Source: Scopulibacillus daqui (lineage in GTDB: Bacteria > Bacillota > Bacilli > Bacillales > Sporolactobacillaceae). Taken from it: 62,927 nucleotides of DNA. This document shows, in pieces, positions 27,203 through 36,707 of this stretch (positions within the stretch are counted from its first letter, which is position 1; each line of letters opens with the position of its first letter). Made by a program: the position numbers and the translations under genes. Location of the stretch: the NCBI RefSeq assembly GCF_016908855.1, contig NZ_JAFBER010000019.1, positions 1 through 62,927 on the forward strand, in the 5' to 3' direction. Under the pieces are notes generated by a model, which did not search any database, was not told the origin of the DNA, and was given only the letters and a program-made list of their open reading frames with translations.

Positions 27203-28131
27203 GTGGCTTCGCCTATCAAACGTATGGATTTGCCATTCTCATTCAGCACCCGGCGGATTCGCCCTGCCCTTTTGTCGCGAGTTAACTCAACAAACCTTTG
27301 AAAAATGCACCCCTCCAACAATGATTTCAGCGTCGGACGTTTTATCAAATCATCCAAACTGCTGCCATGGACTGTTGCAATGACACTTATCCCTGCATTT
27401 AAAGCTTCTTGCAGCGCCTCGGCATCTTCTTTCCTTCCAATTTCATCTACGATTAAGACTTCAGGACTCATCGAGCGAATCATCATCATCATCCCTTCCG
27501 CTTTTGGGCAGGCATCCAATACGTCCACGCGATGCCCTAATTCATTTTGCGGAATACCTTTGACGCACCCTGCGATTTCTGAGCGTTCATCAACAATCCC
27601 TACTTTTCGCGAAAAAATCTGTCTATTTCTAACCCCTTGGCTGATGAGTCTCGCTAAATCTCTCAGCATGGTTGTTTTCCCTGTTTGGGGGGCGCCGATG
27701 ACAAGCGTGCTTAACCACCGTCCGCGATTGTATAAGTAGGGAATAAGCGGGACCGCTGCGCCTATTTGCTGATGAGCAATTCTGATGTTAAAGGAGCTGA
27801 TGTCTCTAATCATCTTAACCTGTCCCTTTTGGGTAATCACCCTTCCGGCTAATCCGACACGATGACCGCCTTTAATAGTGACATATCCTCTTCTAAGCTC
27901 TTCTTCCAATGTATAAAGGGAAAATTCGCTTAGCCGATCTATCAGTTCCCTTGCTTCTTGGGCAGAAAAAATCACTTGATTATTTAATGTGTAAGGGCTT
28001 CCTTCAATCAATAATTCAATGGGACGTTGAACACGGAGCCTTATTTCTTCGATAAGATCTTTTTTGTGTTCAGGCAATTTTTGTATGCATTCCTTAACCG
28101 TTTTTGGCAAAAGGCGAATGACCTCATTCAT
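27199..28131 (-). CDS. spoIIIAA: Stage III sporulation protein AA (channel ATPase)
   Basis: 310 aa from the ATG at 28131, which aligns with the B. subtilis start (MNE) and has AGAGG nine bases before it; earlier in-frame starts reach 28149. Walker A GAPQTGKTTM near residue 150, Walker B VLIVDEIGR. Secretion-type ATPase energising the SpoIIIA-SpoIIQ channel in the mother cell. First gene of the operon, expected to be under sigma-E. Confidence 0.96.
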   Translation of the reverse strand: MNEVIRLLPKTVKECIQKLPEHKKDLIEEIRLRVQRPIELLIEGSPYTLNNQVIFSAQEARELIDRLSEFSLYTLEEELRRGYVTIKGGHRVGLAGRVITQKGQVKMIRDISSFNIRIAHQQIGAAVPLIPYLYNRGRWLSTLVIGAPQTGKTTMLRDLARLISQGVRNRQIFSRKVGIVDERSEIAGCVKGIPQNELGHRVDVLDACPKAEGMMMMIRSMSPEVLIVDEIGRKEDAEALQEALNAGISVIATVHGSSLDDLIKRPTLKSLLEGCIFQRFVELTRDKRAGRIRRVLNENGKSIRLIGEAT

Positions 28132-28199
28132 CACCATCATCCTCTTCAAAAAGTCAGAAAAGTCCTCTGTCTTTCTGAACTTATTTTTCTAATAGAATG

Positions 28200-28227
28200 C
28201 TTGTATTTGCTTAACACCAATATATGC
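28200..28227 (-). promoter_or_regulatory. Candidate sigma-E promoter of spoIIIA
   Basis: On the minus strand GCATAT (28222-28227) and AATACAAG (28200-28207) are 14 bases apart, a partial match to sigma-E elements (ATA / CATACAnT). It lies about 75 bases upstream of spoIIIAA. The -10 match is imperfect. Confidence 0.3.
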
Positions 28228-28317
28228 AGGCTTGTACGCTTTATGCGATATAAAGAGAGATTGGGGAGGAAAATATTAAAAGGAGGTTTGTTAGATAATG
28301 AAGGAGAAAAACGCTAA

Positions 28318-28354
28318 AACAAAAAGACTGCCTGTAAAATGATACAGACAGTCT
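28318..28354 (-). terminator. efp terminator
   Basis: An 11-bp stem with one mismatch (AGACTGTCTGT / ACAGGCAGTCT) follows the efp stop and is followed by TTTTTGTTTT on the minus strand. Confidence 0.85.
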
Positions 28355-28369
28355 CTGCTATATGACTGA

Positions 28370-28927
28370 TTATGCACGGGAGACATATTCGCCGGAACGT
28401 GTGTCAATGACAAGTTTGTCGCCTACATTGACAAAGAATGGAACGTTAACCACGTAGCCTGTTTCCAATGTAGCCGGTTTTGATCCGCCTGAAGCGGTGT
28501 CACCTTTAATGCCAGGTTCAGTTTCAGTCACTTCAAGTTCAACGGTATTCGGCAGTTCAACACCAAGCGTCTCGCCTTCATACGTTTGAATATTAACTTC
28601 CATGTTCTCTTTCAAGAATTTCAATTCATCTTTAATTTGTTCGGCGTCTAATTCTATTTGTTCATAAGTTTCCAAGTCCATGAAAGCGTGTTGAGAACCG
28701 TTAGCATATAAATATTGCATTTTACGGTTTTCAATGTGAGCTTTATTTACCTTTTCACCTGCACGAAATGTTTTTTCTTGTATAGCCCCGGTCCTTAAAT
28801 TGCGAAGCTTAGACCTTACGAAGGCAGCGCCTTTTCCAGGCTTAACGTGCTGGAACTCGATAACAGACCAAATCCCGCCGTCCACTTCTATTGTTAACCC
28901 TGTACGAAAATCATTTACTGATATCAT
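28370..28927 (-). CDS. efp: Translation elongation factor P
   Basis: 185 aa, three beta-barrel domains. Tip loop [14 protein letters not shown] carries the modified Lys of the family; C-terminal TRSGEYVSR. It relieves ribosome stalling at proline runs. AGAGGAGG precedes the ATG. In B. subtilis papA and aroQ lie just upstream; here they are absent. Confidence 0.97.
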   Translation of the reverse strand: MISVNDFRTGLTIEVDGGIWSVIEFQHVKPGKGAAFVRSKLRNLRTGAIQEKTFRAGEKVNKAHIENRKMQYLYANGSQHAFMDLETYEQIELDAEQIKDELKFLKENMEVNIQTYEGETLGVELPNTVELEVTETEPGIKGDTASGGSKPATLETGYVVNVPFFVNVGDKLVIDTRSGEYVSRA

Positions 28928-29246
28928 TAACTTTTCCTCCTCTAACTTCTCGGAACCTTATCACTATGTACTTTTAGTTCCTTTCAATTCCAACGGTAAG
29001 CTCTCCCTAAAATATTTTAACTGTATAATGTCGTTGTGGCAATGAAAATCGACATTCAGAGTAAATTTTTACTCACGGACTCAGGGCATTATCCTGTTTC
29101 GTTTCGACCGTTTTATATAAACAGCTTAGCTCCCTGAAAAGACAGATCATTGACAGGCTAAGCGGAATTTTTTATTAAATTTTGCAGGTTTGTCCCTAAG
29201 GATGTAGAAATTTTTATTATGGACATAATGACTTCCCGCTCTTGGG
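28928..29246. other. Gene-free region between efp and yqhR
   Basis: The 319 bases hold no convincing gene. An inverted repeat at about 29121-29168 (GCTTAGC ... GCTAAGC, with an inner CCTG/CAGG) is followed on the plus strand by AATTTTTTATT and may be a weak terminator. The usual B. subtilis genes papA (yqhT) and aroQ (yqhS) would lie here. Confidence 0.5.
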
Positions 29247-29750
29247 CTATTGATTTGATCCAGCTTCCTCATTTGCTAAACTTTCTAAGTCAAAGGAAAT
29301 GGAGTACCCGACAAATAAGCCATATAATGCATACAAGCACAAAGATATCGAATTCGTATTTTTTCCTAATTTACTTACGGGGTCTAATCCAGGTATTAAA
29401 GGCTGCAAAACATAAAAAACAATCACCCAAAGCATTAGTCCAAAAATGATGCCGACCCACATGGATTTTATTTTTCCAAGAGCATACTTATATAAGAGCG
29501 CAATAAGAATGGAAACAATGCAAATGATTAATATTCCCAAAAATTGACCGCCAATTTTATTTTTCCACTTTCCTAATACAAATGGCGCTAAAATAAGGGA
29601 TGGACCTACTTTTGAAAAATGAATCAGATACGCCAAATAGCCGATTAAACTCCAAATCAACCCGCCGAAAAAGCCAATTAGCGCCACCCGGCCGTTAGAG
29701 GTCGCTTGTTTTGCTTTTTTATTCTGTTCTGGTTTTGAAGATCCACTCAT
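29247..29750 (-). CDS. yqhR: YqhR-family membrane protein
   Basis: 167 aa from ATG 29750 (GGAGG eight bases upstream; in-frame GTG at 29753 is worse). Four membrane segments, with GLIWSLIGYLAYLIHF and LKLG-type loops typical of YqhR, found next to efp in many Bacillaceae. Function unknown; divergent from yqhQ. Confidence 0.85.
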   Translation of the reverse strand: MSGSSKPEQNKKAKQATSNGRVALIGFFGGLIWSLIGYLAYLIHFSKVGPSLILAPFVLGKWKNKIGGQFLGILIICIVSILIALLYKYALGKIKSMWVGIIFGLMLWVIVFYVLQPLIPGLDPVSKLGKNTNSISLCLYALYGLFVGYSISFDLESLANEEAGSNQ

Positions 29751-29933
29751 CACTCACTACCTCCAATCCTTTTCTTAAGGTAGTATATCCAAAAGATATA
29801 AAAAGATAATGAGTTTTGAGTGTATAAATTTATTCTGCCAGGTAAAAATACGAATAAGGTGACTGCTAGAGCTTTTCGGTTATTTCTAGTAAAATGGGAA
29901 TAACAAGTTGAAGTCATATAGGTTGGTGATTCC

Positions 29934-30908
29934 ATGGATAAAAAGCAGCCTGCTTATGGCGGGCAAGCAGTCATAGAAGGCGTTATGATGGGCGGAAAAC
30001 ATACGACAGTAACAGCTGTTCGCCTTAAGGATCATTCAATTGAGTATTATGAATGCCCCAAAAGATCCTTCCCTCTTGTCAATATGCTAAAAAAGATTCC
30101 ATTTATAAGAGGGATAGTTGGCATATTAGAAGCAAGCGCCTTAGGTACAAAACATTTAAATTTCGCTTCGGATGCCTATGATGCCGGCCCAAAAGACCGG
30201 TCATCTATTAATAGTGAAGAACAGAAGAAAACGTCAAATGCGGGATTGATTATTGGCATTGCCATCATTGGCGTTCTATCGTTTATTTTTGCGAAATTTG
30301 TTTTTACCATTGTTCCCGCAGTAATAGCAGATCTATTTAAACCGATTGCTATTTTTAGAGGACAAACATCACAGATTTTATTAGAAGGTTTCTTTAAGGT
30401 TATTTTATTGCTTGGATACATTTATTTCGTTTCTTTAACACCATTAATGAAGCGTGTTTTTCAATATCACGGCGCCGAGCATAAAGTCATTAATGCGTTT
30501 GAGAATGACGTTCCATTGACCGTTGAAAATGTGCAAAAACAATCGCGCCTTCATTATCGATGCGGAAGCAGCTACATTCTTTTTACTGCGATCATCAGTA
30601 TTGCCCTATACTTTTTTGTGCCAATTTATCCGCTTTGGCTGCGGCTTATCTATCGAATTTTGTTAATTCCGGTTGATTTAGGAATCGCTTATGAGGTGCT
30701 TCGTTTCACAAATAAACTTCGGCATATTCCTGTTTTAAAATGGTTAGGGTATCCAGGTTTATGGCTGCAGCTCTTAACAACCAAAGAACCTGAGCCAAAA
30801 CAAATCGAAGTGGCGATCTGCGCTTTTGAAGAAATGCGAAAACGCGATGCCATTTACGAAAAGAGTCAAGTTAATCTCAATTCTTTAAAAGTAAATAAAG
30901 GGGTATAG
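29934..30908 (+). CDS. yqhQ: DUF1385 membrane protein YqhQ
   Basis: 324 aa. YGGQAVIEGVMMGGK at the N-terminus and FQYHGAEHKVINAFE in the middle are DUF1385 hallmarks; four to five membrane segments (about 100-125, 135-155, 205-230). Known as YqhQ/AtpD-like membrane factor of unclear mechanism, conserved beside yqhP and efp. ATG follows GGTTGGTGATTCC. Confidence 0.9.
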   Translation: MDKKQPAYGGQAVIEGVMMGGKHTTVTAVRLKDHSIEYYECPKRSFPLVNMLKKIPFIRGIVGILEASALGTKHLNFASDAYDAGPKDRSSINSEEQKKTSNAGLIIGIAIIGVLSFIFAKFVFTIVPAVIADLFKPIAIFRGQTSQILLEGFFKVILLLGYIYFVSLTPLMKRVFQYHGAEHKVINAFENDVPLTVENVQKQSRLHYRCGSSYILFTAIISIALYFFVPIYPLWLRLIYRILLIPVDLGIAYEVLRFTNKLRHIPVLKWLGYPGLWLQLLTTKEPEPKQIEVAICAFEEMRKRDAIYEKSQVNLNSLKVNKGV

Positions 30909-30958
30909 AGTATTTGTACCGCCTGTTTTGTTTTTAAATTCCAAGGAGGTGATTGGTG

Positions 30959-31354
30959 ATGAACGCGTCTGTGTATAACCTCATTTTCTATTTTTTAATC
31001 ATTTTGAGTATCATTGGATTAGTTTCATTCATAGCAGCTGATCCTGTATCTCTTATCATTCAGGTGGCAATAGGTGGACTTGTGATTGGGTTAGGGGTTT
31101 TACTTTATAAACGCTTCATCAACCATCAATCTAATAAGAACAATGAATCAGCAGCCTACAGAAAAGCGGTTAAACAATCAAAAAAGCGGCTAAAATCGGC
31201 TCACAAGTCCCGTGCCGCCCGAAATTCAAATCTCAAGGTCATACGTTCACAGCAGAATAAAAGACCATCATCTGTGACAAAACGAAAAAATCACGGGCAT
31301 TTGACCGTTATCGACGGCAAAAAAAATAAAAAGAAGAAACGCATGCTTTTCTAA
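30959..31354 (+). CDS. yqhP: YqhP/SA1362-family membrane protein
   Basis: 131 aa from ATG 30959, nine bases after AAGGAGG. Two membrane segments (about 5-25 and 35-50) and a long basic tail rich in Lys, Arg and Ser ending GKKNKKKKRMLF, the SA1362-family layout. Function unknown. It follows yqhQ in the same orientation. Confidence 0.82.
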   Translation: MNASVYNLIFYFLIILSIIGLVSFIAADPVSLIIQVAIGGLVIGLGVLLYKRFINHQSNKNNESAAYRKAVKQSKKRLKSAHKSRAARNSNLKVIRSQQNKRPSSVTKRKNHGHLTVIDGKKNKKKKRMLF

Positions 31355-31364
31355 AGAAATCAAG

Positions 31365-31402
31365 TAAAAAACGGCTTGGATATCATCTCCAAACCGTTTT
31401 TT
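31365..31402. terminator. Bidirectional terminator between yqhP and yqhO
   Basis: About 13-bp stem (AAAACGG and TTGGA with one mismatch) and a 5-base loop; T-rich on both strands. It lies between converging genes. Confidence 0.85.
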
Positions 31403-32285
31403 AATATGTCCATTTTTTTAAGAATTTCTCAGCGCGCTTTCTCCCAATATTGACAAGTTCATCCCGATCTTCTTTAGTTAATTTAAAGTCAGCTGTGTGC
31501 ACTTTATCAACCGGAATAAATATAATATTTGATGCCGCGTATTTTGATATATATTTCGCATCATGGGCTTCTTTCATCGTTAGAAACAGTCTATGAAAAA
31601 GATCCACTGCGTTTTTAATTTTTTTTGCCGTGAACATTTCGGATTGACCGCTTAATTGAAATCCCAAAAAAGGCCTTACCGGCAAATTATTTTGTGTATC
31701 AAACACAAAAAGCGGAAAATTGCTTAACACACCGCCGTCAACAATAAGGCATTTTTCTCCTTTTTGATTATAGAGCGTGATCGGTTCATAAAAGAAAGGC
31801 AAACCGCAGCTCATCCTTACTGCTCTTGCCACAGAAAATTTGTCTGGATCAATGCCGTAATGAACCAAGTCATCAGGAATAACAACTAATGATCCTCTCG
31901 ATAAATCCGATGCAATAATTTTAAGCGTATCAGTGCCTAAGTCGGAAAATGATTCAACGCCTTTATCATATAAAAGGTCTTTCATCCATTTCTCTAAAAC
32001 ATTCCCTTTAAACAAACCCATTTTCCAGTATAATGTTAACCATTTAAAAAACGGAAAACGAAAGAATGATTTTTTGTCAAGAAAAATATCCGGGTGCATA
32101 TTCTCCATATGATAATGAATTTCTTCGCTCGTATAACCAGCTGCCAACAATGCTGCTATAATTGATCCAGCGCTTGTTCCGGCTACCCGCCGGAAACGAA
32201 ATCCGGCTTTTTCTATGACTTCCAGAGCACCTACAAAGGCAAATCCCTTAACGCCGCCGCCTGAAAAAACGCCGTCAATCCACAA
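31401..32285 (-). CDS. yqhO: Patatin-like phospholipase YqhO
   Basis: 294 aa. Patatin motifs: oxyanion loop GGGVKGFAFVGAL (residues 9-21), nucleophile GTSAGS and catalytic Asp in VDGGVLSNFP. Predicted lipid acyl hydrolase. Start is TTG at 32285 after GGGGAGGGG. Next to mntR, the order of B. subtilis. Confidence 0.9.
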   Translation of the reverse strand: MWIDGVFSGGGVKGFAFVGALEVIEKAGFRFRRVAGTSAGSIIAALLAAGYTSEEIHYHMENMHPDIFLDKKSFFRFPFFKWLTLYWKMGLFKGNVLEKWMKDLLYDKGVESFSDLGTDTLKIIASDLSRGSLVVIPDDLVHYGIDPDKFSVARAVRMSCGLPFFYEPITLYNQKGEKCLIVDGGVLSNFPLFVFDTQNNLPVRPFLGFQLSGQSEMFTAKKIKNAVDLFHRLFLTMKEAHDAKYISKYAASNIIFIPVDKVHTADFKLTKEDRDELVNIGRKRAEKFLKKWTY

Positions 32286-32329
32286 AGCTGCCCCTCCCCT
32301 CTTACTTTAGATGTTTAGTTTAAATGACG

Positions 32330-32530
32330 TGAGAATAGACCAATAAAGTGAAACTTCATCAGCAGGGTTTTCACTTACCATAATGGTTCGCGAAACTGCG
32401 GCTGGCGGGCTTCATCGCGTTGGATGACTTCGTGATGCTTCCGCTAATACAACATCGTTTCATTTAAACTTATAATGAGGCATCTCAGAGGAAGTTTCCG
32501 CGAAGGTAAATAAAGCCGTCAATGGCACAC
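32330..32530. other. Gene-free segment with hairpins between yqhO and mntR
   Basis: A hairpin (AGTGAAAC ... GTTTTCACT, about 32348-32376) and near-inverted TTCGCGAA / TTCCGCGAA elements lie here in sequence richer in GC than its surroundings. Nothing codes convincingly. It could be decayed repeat DNA. Confidence 0.35.
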
Positions 32531-32532
32531 GC

Positions 32533-32563
32533 AAAAAAATACCGGCATATTCCGGTATTTTTT
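32533..32563. terminator. mntR terminator
   Basis: Perfect AAAAAATACCGG / CCGGTATTTTTT stem with a 6-base loop, directly at the mntR stop. Confidence 0.88.
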
Positions 32564-32987
32564 ACATGTTCTCATTTTGTTGTTGTATGTCTCTTAATTG
32601 TTTTATACGAGAAGGGTCCTCTTCAAAATATTGGACAAGATCACCTATCCTGTCAATAGCATCCCAGCTTAAATGGTGTTCGATACCTTCAACATCCGCG
32701 TATATATTATCTTGATTTACTCCTATAACCCGGAGAAATCCTTCTAATAGTTCATGACGGTCGACAAGCCTTTTCCCCAGCTTCTCGCCCTTTGGCGAAA
32801 GCACAAAGCCGCGATACTTTTCATATATCAGATAGTTGTCTTTATCAAGCTTTTGAACCATTTTCGTCACTGAAGAGGGGTGGACTTCAAGGGCTTCGGC
32901 GATATCCGATACCCTGGCATAACCCTTATCTTGAATCAATAAATATATTCGTTCTATATAATCTTCCATGCTCGGTGTTGGCGGCAT
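32562..32987 (-). CDS. mntR: Manganese transport regulator MntR
   Basis: 141 aa from ATG 32987 (GGGGGG before it; aligned with the B. subtilis start). Winged helix with [28 protein letters not shown], metal ligands Asp9, Glu12, His78 and the DVEGIEHH cluster (Glu and His residues near 100-104). Mn(II)-bound MntR represses manganese uptake. In B. subtilis lipM follows; here nrdJ takes that place. Confidence 0.96.
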   Translation of the reverse strand: MPPTPSMEDYIERIYLLIQDKGYARVSDIAEALEVHPSSVTKMVQKLDKDNYLIYEKYRGFVLSPKGEKLGKRLVDRHELLEGFLRVIGVNQDNIYADVEGIEHHLSWDAIDRIGDLVQYFEEDPSRIKQLRDIQQQNENM

Positions 32988-33082
32988 GTGGTCCCCCCCT
33001 AACATTGTCGCCAATTTTTATTTTCTAATAAAATCTTACTATACATCTTTTTCAAAAACAAGCGTGTTAAGCGTCATTAAAC

Positions 33083-33119
33083 ATGTTAAAAGACTGGACA
33101 GGGTCCAATCTTTTAACAT
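33083..33119. terminator. Long hairpin after nrdJ
   Basis: Two 17-base arms with one mismatch (G-U in the RNA on the minus strand) around a 3-base loop. There is no long T-run, so it may act as a stabiliser as well as a terminator. Confidence 0.6.
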
Positions 33120-33178
33120 CGTATCATCTCAGTTCAGTCAAGCGTTTAAGCAGCGCTTAACAAAGGAAGCTAATGTTT

Positions 33179-35737
33179 TTACAGGCCGCATTTTAATTGA
33201 GCGTTACAGTTTGTGCATGTGTTGCAGCCGCCTATTTCTTCGACCTTTCCTTTGCGGCAGACCGGACAAGTATCCCCCACTTCAGAACCGTACGTGACAT
33301 TCGTTTTATCGAGCTGGGTAATGGTGTCTACAAGCACAACCTTTTTTTGATCATCAGAATGATCATTCAGCTCATCATCAAGGCTGTTTTCCTCGGCTTT
33401 CAATGTTAATACTTGGGAATCTCGGCTGCCGTCAACATACACGGTACCGCCCTTAGCGCCGCCTTTGTAAAGTCGTTCATATACTGCTTCCACTTGTTTG
33501 ACAGTATATCCCTTAGGCGCATTAACCGTTTTGCTAATCGAGCTGTCCACCCATCGCTGAATGACGCATTGCGTATCTGCATGAGCCTCCGGCGTTAAGT
33601 CCATAGCCGTAACAAACCAATGCGGCAGGTGATTCTCATCAGCTTCAGGATGAGCTTCTAAATATTCTTTTACGATATCTGCTTTTACCTCGATAAATTT
33701 GCCTAAACGGCCGCTTCTAAAATACGAAAATGAAAAGTAAGGTTCAAGGCCAGTTGATACACCTACCATTGTTCCTGTAGAACCTGTCGGCGCCACTGTG
33801 AGCAGATGGGAGTTTCTGATGCCGTATTTCAAGATATCTTTTCTAATATCTTCAGGCAGTTTCTTGACATAGCCTGTTTCTGTGAACTTTTTCCTTAACT
33901 GTTTTGTTTCTTCTTCCGTTTTTCCGGCTAAAAACGGGAAGCTGCCCTTCTCCTTCGCCAATTCAATCGATGTTTGATAGGCGGTAATGGCAATCGTTTC
34001 GAATATTTTATCGACAAGTTTATTTCCTTCTTCTGAACCATATTCAGTTTCACAATAAATGAGCAAATCATGAAGACCCATAACACCTAAGCCAATGCGG
34101 CGTTCACCAAGAGCCTGTTTGCGGTTTTCTTCTAAGAAGTACGGCGTTGCGTCTATCACATTATCCTGGATTCTGACCCCCGCAGCAACCGTCTTTCTCA
34201 GCTTCTCATAATTGACGGTTTTGTTTTCCTTGTCAGCCATTTCCGCTAAGTTCACAGCTGCAAGGTTACATACTGAGTAAGGCGCTAACGGCTGCTCGCC
34301 GCAAGGATTTGTTGCAACGACCTTTTGTCCGTATGCTTTGGCATTGGTCATATCGTTGGCGTTATCAATAAAGAAAATCCCCGGTTCCGCTGAATATGTT
34401 GCGCAAACATTAATTAAATTCCACAGCTCTCTTGCTCTGATCTTACGGTAAGTACGAACCGCATATCCGCGTGCTTCCCACTCTCTAACATCTCCGCACA
34501 GATGCCATTCTTTATTATAAATCTCCATTTCTTCAGGAGAATAATGTTCAACATCCGGGAACCGCAAGGCGAAATCCTCATCATTTTCGACCGCTCTCAT
34601 AAAGTCTCTGGTTAAGCAAACGGAAATGTTGGCGCCTGTTAGAAAATCAGGGTTATTAACTGTATAATTCCCGCCTGCCGCCAGCTTATCTTCAGCTTCT
34701 TTTATGACTTTAGGATCAAAGCCGCCTTGGCCAGGGATATGTTTATAGTTAACAATGCCTTGATACATCGCTCTTTCTGTTTCAGAGAGCGGCGTGAATT
34801 TTAACTTTTCACGAGCAACTTTTTTGATTTCTTCATCTTCGCTTGTCTCAAGGAGGTAACGGAGAATCCGCGGATTTTGCATTTTTGAGATGATAAACTC
34901 AACAATATCCGGATGAGAATCGGCAAGCATGATCATTTGTGCGCCGCGCCTTGAACCGCCCTGCTCAACTAAATGCGTCAGCTTTGCAATATCATCGAGC
35001 CATGATACTGATCCCGATGATTTGCCGTTAACACCTCGCGCCAAAGTATTTCTTGGCCTTAATGTTGATCCGTTTGTGCCTACACCGCCGCCGCGGCTCA
35101 TAATTTCCATTACTTTTTTGCGATGCTCAGCAATCCCTTCCCTTGAATCCTTTATATAAGGCATAACATAGCAATTAAAGTAAGTGACGTTAGTATTTGC
35201 TCCCGCCCCATACAAAACACGGCCGGCAGGAACAAAATTCATATTCACCAATTCATGATAAAACCGTTCAAATGACTCCTGCTGCTTTTCTTCGGTTTCC
35301 TCTACATCAGATAAGCCTTTAGCATTTCTTTTAGCAATTTGTTCATAATAAACTTCTAACGGCTTGTCTATAATGTCAAGAGATCTCGTAATTAAACCCG
35401 TTTCTCGTTCTGTTTCATCTTCAAGAACCGATCGATACTCCTCATTTATCAGAATATCCGCCTTGTTTTCCGCCCAGTCTATGGATTGAATAAATCCCAG
35501 TCCTCTAGCCGGAAATTTCGGATCTTGTTTAACAGTTAAAACGACAAAATCGCCTTTTTTCAATGTTCTTTTTTCTGTATCTTTAAAAGAATATCTATCA
35601 AGCATCACTAATCTCGATACACCGCTATGGGTGATTTTCATATCGTCTGTAATTGGAAATACTTGAGGGAATTCCTTGATATCCTCATTCAATTGATGTT
35701 TATTAATAACCATATGGTCCGACATAACCGTACTCAT
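33179..35737 (-). CDS. nrdJ: Class II (B12-dependent) ribonucleotide reductase
   Basis: 852 aa from ATG 35737 (AAGGAGG six bases before it). Redox and active-site cysteines in order: FNCYV (first), NPCGEQPLAPYSVCNLAAVNL (radical-site and second), and a C-terminal CPVC...CNTC...CNAQLKC metal-binding tail. RRGAQM and PTGSTG are family blocks. It reduces ribonucleotides using adenosylcobalamin and works with or without oxygen. B. subtilis lacks this class. The two NrdR boxes upstream suggest control by NrdR. It occupies the lipM position of B. subtilis between mntR and yqhL. Confidence 0.94.
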   Translation of the reverse strand: MSTVMSDHMVINKHQLNEDIKEFPQVFPITDDMKITHSGVSRLVMLDRYSFKDTEKRTLKKGDFVVLTVKQDPKFPARGLGFIQSIDWAENKADILINEEYRSVLEDETERETGLITRSLDIIDKPLEVYYEQIAKRNAKGLSDVEETEEKQQESFERFYHELVNMNFVPAGRVLYGAGANTNVTYFNCYVMPYIKDSREGIAEHRKKVMEIMSRGGGVGTNGSTLRPRNTLARGVNGKSSGSVSWLDDIAKLTHLVEQGGSRRGAQMIMLADSHPDIVEFIISKMQNPRILRYLLETSEDEEIKKVAREKLKFTPLSETERAMYQGIVNYKHIPGQGGFDPKVIKEAEDKLAAGGNYTVNNPDFLTGANISVCLTRDFMRAVENDEDFALRFPDVEHYSPEEMEIYNKEWHLCGDVREWEARGYAVRTYRKIRARELWNLINVCATYSAEPGIFFIDNANDMTNAKAYGQKVVATNPCGEQPLAPYSVCNLAAVNLAEMADKENKTVNYEKLRKTVAAGVRIQDNVIDATPYFLEENRKQALGERRIGLGVMGLHDLLIYCETEYGSEEGNKLVDKIFETIAITAYQTSIELAKEKGSFPFLAGKTEEETKQLRKKFTETGYVKKLPEDIRKDILKYGIRNSHLLTVAPTGSTGTMVGVSTGLEPYFSFSYFRSGRLGKFIEVKADIVKEYLEAHPEADENHLPHWFVTAMDLTPEAHADTQCVIQRWVDSSISKTVNAPKGYTVKQVEAVYERLYKGGAKGGTVYVDGSRDSQVLTLKAEENSLDDELNDHSDDQKKVVLVDTITQLDKTNVTYGSEVGDTCPVCRKGKVEEIGGCNTCTNCNAQLKCGL

Positions 35738-35837
35738 AACCATCCTCCTTAGACATTTAAAGCCGTATAGACAAAACAATTGTCGATGCCGCGTTCATGT
35801 TATGTACTATGATTATTTTATCCTTTTTCCTAAAAAG

Positions 35838-35884
35838 ACACAATATATTGTGTTTAATATCCGTACATACACTACATATTGTAC
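35838..35884. promoter_or_regulatory. Two NrdR boxes upstream of nrdJ
   Basis: ACACAATATATTGTGT (35838-35853) is a perfect palindrome fitting the NrdR consensus acaCwAtATaTwGtgt. ACACTACATATTGTAC (35869-35884) is a second, slightly degenerate box. Their starts are 31 bases apart, three helical turns, the usual arrangement for cooperative NrdR. They lie about 100-150 bases before the nrdJ start. Confidence 0.85.
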
Positions 35885-36224
35885 ATTCAATATGATTTAT
35901 GAGAAAATGTCAATTTCAAAAAACGTCAAAACCCGGCGATTTTTGAAGTTTAGACGAGTTATTATTATAAAAACATTTTATTTGAATAATTTTGTGAGTT
36001 GATTATTGATGATGAATGGGAGAGGTTAAAAAACAAAATCAGCCTGTCCATTATCACATCATTTTGTTTAAAATGCAATGCTCTTGCACAAGCCAACTTT
36101 TAACTATTAAAGTCAATTTAATATCGCTCTTTTATTTAAAAAATAAACATAAAAAGTTATAATAAAAGAAAATGGCCCAGAAATCGAACTAATCATTGAA
36201 CAATAATTAAAGGAGAAGATATAA
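35885..36224. other. AT-rich region between nrdJ and yqhL
   Basis: No gene, RNA or repeat is seen apart from the boxes just described. It must hold the promoters of both diverging genes. Confidence 0.5.
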
Positions 36225-36608
36225 ATGCTGCAATGGATTATTCTATTGGCTGTTATTGCTATCATAATTATCATTAGCGTAGCCAGAGCTCTCTATCAAC
36301 GGACATACATCAAAACGCTATCGGAAGAAGAATTCCGTTCCGGCTACCGTAAAGCACAGCTTATCGATGTAAGAGAGCCTAATGAATTTGACAACGGACA
36401 TATTCTAGGGGCGAGAAATATTCCTCTTACACAACTCAAAATGCGCCAAACGGAAATTCGCAAAGATAAGCCCATTTATCTTTATTGCCAAAACAGCATG
36501 AGAAGCACAAGAGCTGCTGCCATGCTGAAGAAACTCGGCTGCAATGATATCAGTATTCTAAAAGGCGGATTCAAAAAGTGGTCCGGTAAAATAAAAAACT
36601 CAAAATAA
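36225..36608 (+). CDS. yqhL: Membrane-anchored rhodanese-like protein YqhL
   Basis: 127 aa. One N-terminal membrane segment (about 3-20) then a rhodanese domain: LIDVREPNEFDNGHILGARNIP, active-site loop YLYCQNSMRSTRAA with the catalytic Cys, and KGGFKKWSG. Sulfur transferase, natural substrate unknown. AAAGGAG precedes the ATG. Confidence 0.9.
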   Translation: MLQWIILLAVIAIIIIISVARALYQRTYIKTLSEEEFRSGYRKAQLIDVREPNEFDNGHILGARNIPLTQLKMRQTEIRKDKPIYLYCQNSMRSTRAAAMLKKLGCNDISILKGGFKKWSGKIKNSK

Positions 36609-36663
36609 GAAAACTTGGTTCGCGCTAATTCGAGCCAAAAAGACCGCTTCGGATAATAAAAAA

Positions 36664-36707
36664 ACTGACGCTAAACCGCTGTTATGCGGTTGCGTCAGTC
36701 TTTTTTT
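36664..36707. terminator. Bidirectional terminator between yqhL and gcvPB
   Basis: Stem ACTGACGC-taaACCGC with its complement, then a T-run (TTTTTTT) on the plus strand. It lies between converging genes. Confidence 0.88.

Noticed and set aside
35738-36224. Cobalamin riboswitch upstream of the B12-dependent reductase
   Set aside because: No B12-box or related conserved elements are visible; only NrdR boxes are found.
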